Origin: Candidatus Culexmicrobium profundum | GTDB lineage: Archaea > Thermoproteota > Methanomethylicia > Culexarchaeales > Culexmicrobiaceae | NCBI GenBank assembly: GCA_025061245.1 | Contig: JANZKD010000166.1 | Location: 1 to 6,074 of the forward strand | Reading direction: 5' to 3' | Length of the DNA stretch: 6,074 nt | The notes under the pieces: model-generated | What the model saw: only the letters and a program-made list of their open reading frames with translations | Database searches by the model: none | Told to the model about the DNA's origin: nothing | Made by a program: the position numbers and the translations under genes | Shown here: positions 1 through 5,314 of the stretch, piece by piece | Numbering within the stretch: the stretch's first letter is position 1 | Layout of the letters: the number at the start of each line of letters is the position of its first letter

Positions 1-1
1 T

Positions 2-412
2 CAACATTATTCTTGTTGGAATATCATTTACAATAGAAACTGTTAGGTTAAGCTCTGCATCCATTGTCATTCCTAGCGATTCAACGGCCTTCTTAATTTT
101 CTGTAGAACTATTAATTTATCATTTAAATTCTTAACAATCTCTTCAAGAGTTTCAACTTCTTGGTGAGGAGATGGATTTACTACGAACTTTAATCCCATC
201 ACATCAACTTCTTGTGAAGCTACCAGTTTCGGTGTCTTTCCAAATAGCTTGCCAAGCGACTCTGACAATCTCTTCAGCTTTTCAATCTTTGCTTTCTGTT
301 CATCTAACATGCCCATGTACTGTTCTAATAATGTTTTTATTCTTTCAATTTCATTGTCAAGAACATTTATTAATTCTCCAGGCGTTCTAAAGACTTTTAT
401 TTCTGTTACCAA
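2..412 (-). CDS. Unrecognised coiled-coil protein, C-terminus beyond window edge
   Basis: An open frame of 137 codons begins at TTG (412-410) and is still open at base 2, so only the N-terminal part is visible. The start is chosen because GGAGG (424-420) lies 7 bases upstream; no ATG is available before codon 33. The first residues read LVTEIKVFRTPGELINVLDNE (TTG would be read as Met). Roughly residues 12-60 and 95-115 are rich in Leu, Ile, Lys and Glu with heptad-like spacing, suggesting two coiled-coil or long helical segments joined by a stretch around residues 60-90 containing FGKTPKLVAS and a Pro-Ser-Pro turn. No signal peptide, membrane segment, Cys cluster or catalytic motif is visible. 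It lies 62 bases downstream of the tetraether synthase on the same strand and has its own TATA-like box, so it may be cotranscribed or independently expressed. I do not recognise the family and assign no function. Confidence 0.75.
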   Translation of the reverse strand, partial: MVTEIKVFRTPGELINVLDNEIERIKTLLEQYMGMLDEQKAKIEKLKRLSESLGKLFGKTPKLVASQEVDVMGLKFVVNPSPHQEVETLEEIVKNLNDKLIVLQKIKKAVESLGMTMDAELNLTVSIVNDIPTRIML

Positions 413-419
413 GACTTAA

Positions 420-424
420 CCTCC
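420..424 (-). promoter_or_regulatory. Shine-Dalgarno site of the coiled-coil gene
   Basis: GGAGG on the minus strand with 7 bases before the TTG at 412-410. It is the only strong site near this frame and decides the non-ATG start. Confidence 0.6.
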
Positions 425-447
425 AGTTGAATGTTAACTACACTTAT

Positions 448-455
448 TATTTAAA
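448..455 (-). promoter_or_regulatory. Probable TATA box for the coiled-coil gene
   Basis: The minus-strand octamer TTTAAATA is a very good archaeal TATA match. Transcription usually begins about 25 bases downstream of the box centre, here near base 425. That gives a short leader that just includes the GGAGG site. It implies the gene can be transcribed independently of the synthase upstream. Assignment is by pattern and spacing only. Confidence 0.45.
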
Positions 456-474
456 TGCTACTTCTATTTTAATA

Positions 475-3423
475 TTACATGCTATCTTTCCTCGACATTT
501 CCACCCATTTTTCATAAGGGATACTAAACTTTCTTTCAATATGCTCTCTATGAATATTATTATGAGAACAAAATGGCCTAACAGTACCATCAGGCAGTGC
601 ATAATGAATTACACATCGTTGAACACGCTGTAAATCAAAATTCCATACATCCATGAAATGCATGCATCCAATCATAATTACTCTACGCATAAACTTTCCG
701 AGAGCTTTATAGCTCCCCTCTTTCAATACGGGCCAAACTAAATCCTTTAGCAATCCAAATTTTACATATCTCAATGCACTTATAGCACTCATGTAAGCTC
801 TAGTTTTTCTACCTTTACTTGCATGTTCATAAACACGATTCATAGCCGAAAAGAACTTATCTACATCAGCCAGACGCGTTATTGGAACCCACTCATTTTC
901 AGAAGTTTTCACTAAGAAGGTTGCAACACCACAGAAGGGGCTTGTAGTAAATTCAATATACTTTTTATTCTTTAAAGCACCTACAGCCCTTGAAATTGGA
1001 ACTACGGATGGAACAGGTCTAAAGTCCCATCTTGTAATTAATCCATCAGTCTGCTCTTCAACCAACTTCATAAAATCAGAGGTGTTTATTCTCATAGCAT
1101 CTCTCTCAAGTTTAGTTGCCCTACCACTGAAGGATATTGGCTGAACATTTACACATCTAACCACATCTGAATTGTCCATTGCAAATTTAATAATATCGCC
1201 GAGCTGATGGTCATTGACACCCTTAGTTAAGGTTACCACTAAAACTATGCTCTCATGGCCAAGCTTCCTTGCATTTTCAATTACTTTAAGCTTCTTTTCA
1301 AACAACGGTATACCTCGAAGTTTAATGTAAATGTCATCAGTTACACCATCAAATTGTAAATAAATAGTGCTCATCCCAGCATCTAATAAAGATTTGTAAT
1401 AATCAATATTCTCAGCTAAAACTAAGCCATTAGTATTAACTTCAATATGATCAAAGCCAATTTCCTTTGCCATTCTAATTATCTCAGGGAGATCACGTCT
1501 AACTGTTGGTTCACCGCCACTAAGCTGAAGGGCTGGAGGGGGAACAGGCTTAATAGACCTTAAAGTCTTCAGCATTTCCTCAATTTGTTTAAGAGACGGC
1601 TCATAAACATATCCTGCTGCTGCAGCATTCGCGAAGCAATTTCCAACGAAAATCGAGTTAACAAGAAAACTATGAGAAGGATGCTGCACCTCTAAATCAT
1701 AGACTACATTAGAAGAGTTTTCAATTTCTCTAATACTCTTCACTTGATCCAATAAGATGTCACCTAATCTCTTAAATGTAGACCTACCTTTTCTAGGAAG
1801 CAATTTCTTAAGTTTCCTTGCAGTTTTTGAATTATCTAAAAGTATTTGCAAAACTTTTTCTAGTTCAGGTTTGCTCGACACTTGTAACTCATAGGCGTCA
1901 TGTTTTGCTAATGGATTATTCGAAGAAGGTGACATATAGGTTCTTGTTGAAATACCGAAAAGCGCTAGGATGTATTGTAATTGCTGAACTAGCCTTCGAG
2001 AAGTTGTTTTGTATAATATATAAGTTCTACGCGAACTTCTAACTACTGATCCATCTCTGTCAAATAACTCTGAAAGCATTATTTTTAATAAATCTAAAGG
2101 TAGAGATGGAGTAAAACTAGGTAACTGTTTTTCACATGCTTTTTTACCTAATTTTAATCCAAAGAGGAATATTAAGAGTAAAATTTTATTGGATATCCTT
2201 ACTTGAGGTGTCTTTAGAGGCTTTCCATATCTTGAATAATCAATAAGATATGATTTAACCCCTATTTCTTCAAGCATTTTAATTATTTTTCTAGCATCTT
2301 TTGCAGTTAAGGTAATATTATAGGTTTGCCCCGGAGTATAATCTAGATGTCCCTCCGAAACAAATAACGCAATGAAACGAATCCAATTGCTTGTTAAAGG
2401 AATTATTGCGGGTAAACTATATTTTTTACCTTTTACACCAAGTTTAATTACCCTTTTAAATTGAAGGGGGAGTTCAAAATGTTCAATCAACTTGTAAAAT
2501 TGTAAAATCGGCATGTAACCCTTAATATTCCACCAATAATTCCAAGTTTTTATACTTGCAATTCTACTTATCTTTGCGTAAGAACCTACTTGTTCTTTAA
2601 GCCATTTCAAGTATGAACCAACATTTCGAACATAAACATTAAGAAGTTCATAAGTAGGAGCGCTTCTAAGAATACTAAGGACATCAAGATTGCAAAATTC
2701 ATTCTTCCCTCCTAGCGTTAATTTACCTAGAACACATAGATAGTCGTGTTGTCTTAGTTCGCTGGCATAAATCTTTTTCAATCGCCCGTTTCTGAAGACT
2801 ATTAGTGGATGATCAAATGTTACTTTTAATCGCCGACCAGTATGTGTTTCTATCTCCAATAATTTTGAAACATTTCTTTTACGATAAATCTTTGCAATCC
2901 TAGACCATTCTACTCTTCCATCATTATTTACTACAGGGACCATTATTGATAAATGTGAAACATCAGCATATTCAACATTAGGGCAAACTGGCACAGATCC
3001 AACCGTATTAAAAACATGAGTAGCAATTTCTTCTATTGTTAAAAGTTTTCCTTCATTTGAATTTTTTATTAAGAGAAGCTCATCACCTGCAACACAGACT
3101 GGACATCGCATGTTACATCGATTAGTTACATCAATTATAGCTAAAACTGTGTGGGATTTATGATTTGGACATATACCGCAATCAAATGGGCAGCCCTTAA
3201 CTTCACTTGTCATTGGATTTTCAATACCGTTTCCATCATGCGCATATTTTTCAGCCCATTGATAAAGCTCATAATCTGAGAAGGTATAGGTTTCATCGAA
3301 ATATCCATGTTCAGGGCAAGTCTTCCTAATTCTCACAATATTATCGTCATCAACATATACTTCAGCATCTAGAACCTTCATGCAAACAGGACATAAACTC
3401 TGAGTCTTTCTTAGCACCTTCAT
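475..3423 (-). CDS. tes: Tetraether lipid synthase (radical SAM) precursor, interrupted by an intein
   Basis: The 982-residue precursor comprises N-extein residues 1-109, an intein at 110-595 and C-extein 596-982; splicing would give 496 residues, close to Methanocaldococcus Tes (MJ0619, COG1964). Tes is known to join the ends of two archaeol phytanyl chains by radical chemistry to make macrocyclic tetraether (GDGT-type) lipids, working at the membrane with several [4Fe-4S] clusters and a rubredoxin-like iron site. Visible features in order: CPVC (Cys11, 14) and CPEHG (Cys36), likely the rubredoxin-like part; Cys78, 82 and 85 in CPFDCGICPNHKSHT; radical SAM Cys103 and Cys107, with the third ligand supplied by Cys596 after splicing (CNMRCPV joined to CFANA); the SAM-binding SGGEPT at 635-640; and C-terminal Cys831, 920, 937 and 952, candidate auxiliary cluster ligands. 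Cluster assignments are inferred from family knowledge. ATG 3423 has GGTGG five bases upstream. There is no frameshift. A COG1964 relative with another lipid substrate is the main alternative. Confidence 0.9.
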   Translation of the reverse strand: MKVLRKTQSLCPVCMKVLDAEVYVDDDNIVRIRKTCPEHGYFDETYTFSDYELYQWAEKYAHDGNGIENPMTSEVKGCPFDCGICPNHKSHTVLAIIDVTNRCNMRCPVCVAGDELLLIKNSNEGKLLTIEEIATHVFNTVGSVPVCPNVEYADVSHLSIMVPVVNNDGRVEWSRIAKIYRKRNVSKLLEIETHTGRRLKVTFDHPLIVFRNGRLKKIYASELRQHDYLCVLGKLTLGGKNEFCNLDVLSILRSAPTYELLNVYVRNVGSYLKWLKEQVGSYAKISRIASIKTWNYWWNIKGYMPILQFYKLIEHFELPLQFKRVIKLGVKGKKYSLPAIIPLTSNWIRFIALFVSEGHLDYTPGQTYNITLTAKDARKIIKMLEEIGVKSYLIDYSRYGKPLKTPQVRISNKILLLIFLFGLKLGKKACEKQLPSFTPSLPLDLLKIMLSELFDRDGSVVRSSRRTYILYKTTSRRLVQQLQYILALFGISTRTYMSPSSNNPLAKHDAYELQVSSKPELEKVLQILLDNSKTARKLKKLLPRKGRSTFKRLGDILLDQVKSIREIENSSNVVYDLEVQHPSHSFLVNSIFVGNCFANAAAAGYVYEPSLKQIEEMLKTLRSIKPVPPPALQLSGGEPTVRRDLPEIIRMAKEIGFDHIEVNTNGLVLAENIDYYKSLLDAGMSTIYLQFDGVTDDIYIKLRGIPLFEKKLKVIENARKLGHESIVLVVTLTKGVNDHQLGDIIKFAMDNSDVVRCVNVQPISFSGRATKLERDAMRINTSDFMKLVEEQTDGLITRWDFRPVPSVVPISRAVGALKNKKYIEFTTSPFCGVATFLVKTSENEWVPITRLADVDKFFSAMNRVYEHASKGRKTRAYMSAISALRYVKFGLLKDLVWPVLKEGSYKALGKFMRRVIMIGCMHFMDVWNFDLQRVQRCVIHYALPDGTVRPFCSHNNIHREHIERKFSIPYEKWVEMSRKDSM
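1639..3096 (-). mobile_element. Intein with LAGLIDADG homing endonuclease inside the Tes radical SAM motif
   Basis: Precursor residues 110-595 (486 aa) form an in-frame intein. The N-terminal splice block is CVAGDELLLI with Cys110 as nucleophile. Block B is KVTFDHPLIVF, with Thr202 and His205 in the expected TxxH arrangement, and the following ELRQHDYLCV matches the next Hint block. The C-terminal blocks are VVYDLEVQHPSHSFLVN (block F, His584) and SIFVGN ending at Asn595, followed by the +1 nucleophile Cys596. The penultimate residue is Gly rather than the usual His. Removing the segment restores a continuous Tes sequence, NRCNMRCPV joined to CFANAAAAG, which is strong evidence for the boundaries. 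An endonuclease lies in the middle. Inteins self-excise from protein, and with an active endonuclease they spread by homing into empty alleles. All residues needed for class 1 splicing appear present. Confidence 0.95.
1909..2406 (-). other. LAGLIDADG homing endonuclease domain of the intein
   Basis: This spans roughly precursor residues 340-505. The two LAGLIDADG helices are IALFVSEGHLDY (residues 351-362) and MLSELFDRDGSV (449-460). Each ends in an acid before Gly, Glu357 and Asp457, the positions that hold catalytic metal. Between them lies the usual Lys-rich block (KLGKKACEKQLPSF, 424-437), and after the second motif a TTSRRLVQQLQYILALFGI segment typical of the C-terminal part of the domain. 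With both acids retained the nuclease may be active. The target would be the uninterrupted tes allele at the codons for the radical SAM motif. About 100 residues (240-340) between the splicing half and this domain resemble no motif I can name and may help DNA recognition. Confidence 0.88.
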
Positions 3424-3428
3424 TTATA

Positions 3429-3433
3429 CCACC
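3429..3433 (-). promoter_or_regulatory. Shine-Dalgarno site of tes
   Basis: GGTGG on the minus strand, with exactly five bases before ATG 3423-3421. The same GGTGR-N5-start layout is seen at three other genes here. Confidence 0.6.
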
Positions 3434-3497
3434 TATAAGGGTAAGTATTTAAACTTCATTTAGAAATAATATTTTAAGCTTCTCCGCCACTTCACCC

Positions 3498-3502
3498 GGT
3501 GA
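3498..3502 (+). promoter_or_regulatory. Shine-Dalgarno site that decides the TrmB-like start
   Basis: GGTGA with five bases before ATG 3508. It overlaps the alternative in-frame GTG at 3499, which has no site of its own, so ATG 3508 is preferred. Confidence 0.6.
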
Positions 3503-3507
3503 AAAGT

Positions 3508-4260
3508 ATGAGGGCAAGGAATATAATTGATGGATTACGAAAACTAGGCTTAACTGAATATGAAGCAAGAGCATACGTAACATTAGTTGAAAGAGGAACA
3601 CTAACAGCAAATTCTCTAAGCAAGTACTCCGAAATACCATATTCAAAGATATATGATGTACTATCAAGACTAGAGAAGAAGGGATGGATTATAATAGAAG
3701 AAGGAAAACCCAAAAAATACAAGCCCAAGCCACCTAAGGAAGCAGTTAAAATTTCAGTTAGCAAAATTGAAAACGAATTACAGAACATTAGCTCAGAAAT
3801 GATAAATGAACTACAGCCACTTTATGAAAAAATAGGAGTACAAGAAAAGCCTGATGTCGTAATATTGAGAGGCGCATTAATGATAATTGAAAAAGCAAAA
3901 AACATGATAGAAAGAGCAACAAGAGAAATTGAATTAGCAGTACCTCAAGGCATTGAAGGAATTTACTCTTTCTTTGGAAAAAATATGAAAACTGCAGTTT
4001 TAAAAGGAGTAGAAATAAAAATTTTGACAGGATCAAAGAACATAAAAGACCTTGAAAAAATCACTGGAATCAACCTTGAAATTAGATTAAAGGAAGGCAT
4101 GTTTGGTGGAGGATTAATAATAGATGAAAAAGAAGCCTTAATTCTACTGGGTGGAAAAACTGCAAGCCTATTGGCAATATGGTCCAATCATAATGAATTA
4201 GTTAAATTAGCAAAAATATACTTTGATCATTTATGGAGAGATGCAAAAAGCCATTTATAA
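3508..4260 (+). CDS. TrmB-family winged-helix transcriptional regulator
   Basis: This 250-residue protein has the TrmB architecture. Residues 1-75 form a winged helix-turn-helix: LGLTEYEARAYVTLVERG (13-30) is the family's opening signature, and IPYSKIYDVLSRLEKKGWI (43-61) is the recognition helix and start of the wing. Residues 80-112 form a probable coiled-coil linker or dimer helix. Residues 115-245 are the C-terminal effector-type domain, starting PDVVILRG and ending in a helix with IYFDHLWRDA. TrmB proteins are archaeal DNA-binding regulators, the best studied responding to sugars; the ligand here cannot be read from sequence. The start is ATG 3508 rather than GTG 3499 because of the GGTGA site. 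It is transcribed divergently from tes across a compact promoter region, making tes and itself the likeliest targets (inference). The last six bases overlap the convergent KaiC-like gene. No membrane segment is visible, so it is presumably cytoplasmic. Confidence 0.88.
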   Translation: MRARNIIDGLRKLGLTEYEARAYVTLVERGTLTANSLSKYSEIPYSKIYDVLSRLEKKGWIIIEEGKPKKYKPKPPKEAVKISVSKIENELQNISSEMINELQPLYEKIGVQEKPDVVILRGALMIIEKAKNMIERATREIELAVPQGIEGIYSFFGKNMKTAVLKGVEIKILTGSKNIKDLEKITGINLEIRLKEGMFGGGLIIDEKEALILLGGKTASLLAIWSNHNELVKLAKIYFDHLWRDAKSHL

Positions 4261-5040
4261 TGAAGCTTTATCTCTTTCAAATTTAATTGCTAAGGGTTTT
4301 ATCCCCTCCTCATTAACTGTAAAGGTAAACCAATTAGTCTCATGTTTAGCACCCTTCATCTTCCTAATTCTAAACTGCTTTACTAAAATACCCTGGTGCA
4401 TTAAGATGGGATCATACCTCAAATCAATTAGGCCATCCACCACATATTCCAAAATTTGCTCCAAATCATCAAATGGTTTAATTCCAAAATGAAAAGTAGC
4501 GAACACAGTTACTAATCGCTCTTTAGCAGCCTCAGCTCTCCACGTCTTAATAGTTTCAATAGCGGTTGCAGGTTCAGTAATAGAGAGCAATTCAGTTAAA
4601 GAATCAATGAAAACAGCACCCTTACCATGCATATTCATCCCATCCATAGTACTAACAAAAATTTGAGTTAATTGATATAAATCCCGAGGATTCTCAATGT
4701 AAGTTATATAGGAGGGAAGCTTAGTTTTGTCAGGAGACATTCTAAATGAAAAACAGTCAATAAATCTGAATAATCCCTCATCAATATACCTCTTTAAATT
4801 CCAACCAAAAGACGCGAAATTTTGCTCTATAGCTAATGGAGCATCATCAAAGCACATGAAAATGCAAGGCTCATCCTGTTTGAGTCTTTCACGAAGAAGC
4901 TGCAACATAAAGACAGACTTCCCTGTTCCACCCTCACCCACAATCATTACCATATTATTTCTAGGGATACCTGAAGGTAAAGCTTTGTCTAGAATTGGAA
5001 TACCAGTATTAACCCTTGAAACTACAAATGACTCCTCCAA
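4255..5040 (-). CDS. Single-domain KaiC/RAD55-like RecA-superfamily ATPase
   Basis: This protein has 261 residues from TTG 5040 and is a one-domain KaiC-like ATPase (COG0467 type). It opens with VNTGIPILDKALPSGIPRNN, the usual lead-in. Walker A GEGGTGKS is at residues 35-42. After the next strand FMCFDDAP places Asp65-Asp66 where KaiC proteins usually have a Glu-Glu pair. Walker B AVFID is at 142-146 followed by Ser147. RIRKMKGAKHETNWFTFTV near the end matches the C-terminal KaiC signature. Such proteins bind ATP and are spread through archaea in signalling, motility and repair contexts; the specific role is not visible. The start is uncertain: TTG 5052 and GTG 5049 are in frame, but GGTGA (5050-5046) precedes TTG 5040 by five bases, as at neighbouring genes, while the first two lack a site and would be plausible only on a leaderless message. 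The 3' end overlaps the TrmB-like gene by six bases, tail to tail. Confidence 0.87.
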   Translation of the reverse strand: MEESFVVSRVNTGIPILDKALPSGIPRNNMVMIVGEGGTGKSVFMLQLLRERLKQDEPCIFMCFDDAPLAIEQNFASFGWNLKRYIDEGLFRFIDCFSFRMSPDKTKLPSYITYIENPRDLYQLTQIFVSTMDGMNMHGKGAVFIDSLTELLSITEPATAIETIKTWRAEAAKERLVTVFATFHFGIKPFDDLEQILEYVVDGLIDLRYDPILMHQGILVKQFRIRKMKGAKHETNWFTFTVNEEGIKPLAIKFERDKASL

Positions 5041-5045
5041 TTCAT

Positions 5046-5050
5046 TCACC
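5046..5050 (-). promoter_or_regulatory. Possible Shine-Dalgarno site of the KaiC-like gene
   Basis: GGTGA on the minus strand with five bases before TTG 5040-5038. It overlaps the upstream candidate starts TTG 5052 and GTG 5049, so if used as a ribosome site it excludes them. Confidence 0.45.
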
Positions 5051-5084
5051 AAAATGGATTTGGAAAAATTTACTTAAAACACTT

Positions 5085-5104
5085 AAGATTCGGAACCGAA
5101 GATT
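5085..5104. promoter_or_regulatory. Interrupted palindrome with flanking direct repeat, possible operator
   Basis: TTCGGAACCGAA (5089-5100) has five-base arms TTCGG and CCGAA around AA, and it overlaps a direct repeat of AAGATT (5085-5090 and 5099-5104). It lies between the divergent KaiC-like and ribbon-helix-helix genes and is GC-richer than its surroundings. Ribbon-helix-helix proteins bind short repeats, so autoregulation by the adjacent gene is a reasonable guess. The arms are short and chance is not excluded. Confidence 0.3.
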
Positions 5105-5134
5105 TGATTAGAAAAAATTAAAATTATGATTATA

Positions 5135-5139
5135 GGTGG
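5135..5139 (+). promoter_or_regulatory. Shine-Dalgarno site of the ribbon-helix-helix gene
   Basis: GGTGG five bases before TTG 5145. It supports the non-ATG start; the next in-frame ATG is at codon 46, far too late. Confidence 0.65.
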
Positions 5140-5144
5140 AGAAA

Positions 5145-5312
5145 TTGAAGATAATCACCGTAAAAATACCAGAAATATATATCGAGCTAATCGATGAACT
5201 TGTTAGACTTGGAATCTATCCCTCAAGAAGTGAAGCTATTAGAGTTGCAATCAGAGACTTTTTAAGGCGGGAAATTAGCATGAGAAGAAGAACTATGAGG
5301 AGACTAAGCTAA
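5145..5312 (+). CDS. Small ribbon-helix-helix (CopG/Arc-like) DNA-binding protein
   Basis: This 55-residue protein starts at TTG 5145, preceded by GGTGG (5135-5139) with five bases between. Residues 2-8 (KIITVKI) form the DNA-contacting beta strand, 10-23 the first helix (EIYIELIDELVRLG) and 28-43 the second. YPSRSEAIRVAIRDFLRRE (25-43) is the classic CopG-type signature between and along the helices. These proteins dimerise so that the paired strands enter the DNA major groove. The tail ISMRRRTMRRLS (44-55) is strongly basic, with five Arg, and may add nonspecific DNA contacts. It has no ligand domain, unlike NikR. It is followed after two bases by the Lhr-like helicase, so the two are almost certainly one transcript. 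The likely role is a transcription regulator, perhaps of this operon and the divergent KaiC-like gene; an antitoxin role is less likely because no toxin is adjacent. Confidence 0.88.
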   Translation: MKIITVKIPEIYIELIDELVRLGIYPSRSEAIRVAIRDFLRREISMRRRTMRRLS

Positions 5313-5314
5313 TA

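Larger units (their letters stand above)
3424..3507. promoter_or_regulatory. Divergent promoter region between tes and the TrmB-like gene
   Basis: This gap of 84 bases must hold promoters for both flanking genes. On the minus strand TTAAAATA (3477-3470) would start transcription near 3447, giving tes a leader that contains GGTGG (3433-3429). On the plus strand TATTTAAA (3446-3453) would start near 3476, giving the regulator a leader that contains GGTGA (3498-3502). In that reading each start site falls in the TATA element of the other gene, so the two promoters would compete. The 3446-3453 octamer also reads TTTAAATA towards tes; used that way the tes message would be almost leaderless and lose its GGTGG. 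No convincing long inverted repeat is seen. Start sites are estimated from typical archaeal spacing. Confidence 0.5.

Noticed and set aside
427..633. Open frame of 68 codons on the plus strand
   Set aside because: It lies antisense over the 3' end of tes, has no family features and no ribosome site worth noting.
1818..2042. Open frame of 74 codons on the plus strand within the intein
   Set aside because: It is antisense to the well-supported endonuclease domain and its translation looks like random AT-rich sequence.
1639..3096. The insertion in tes read as an intron or as a separate gene inserted between two tes fragments
   Set aside because: The reading frame is continuous through both junctions and the ends carry protein-splicing motifs with Cys1, Asn and +1 Cys; no intron-type RNA signals are needed to explain it.
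475..3423. The radical SAM protein as MoaA, since MoaA inteins are known at a similar motif
   Set aside because: The N-terminal CPVC and CPEHG parts, the CPFDCGICPNHKSHT segment and the C-terminal Cys set match Tes/COG1964, not MoaA.
3492..3788. Open frame of 98 codons on the minus strand with hydrophobic stretches
   Set aside because: It is a shadow of the TrmB-like gene; the apparent hydrophobicity comes from antisense reading of Lys/Glu-rich codons.
4210..4254. T-rich runs downstream of the KaiC-like stop as a terminator
   Set aside because: Runs of five T on the minus strand are present (for example 4249-4245), but they lie in an AT-rich coding region and are too common here to call.
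4727..5077. Open frame of 116 codons on the plus strand
   Set aside because: It is antisense to the KaiC-like ATPase, whose Walker motifs fix the true strand.
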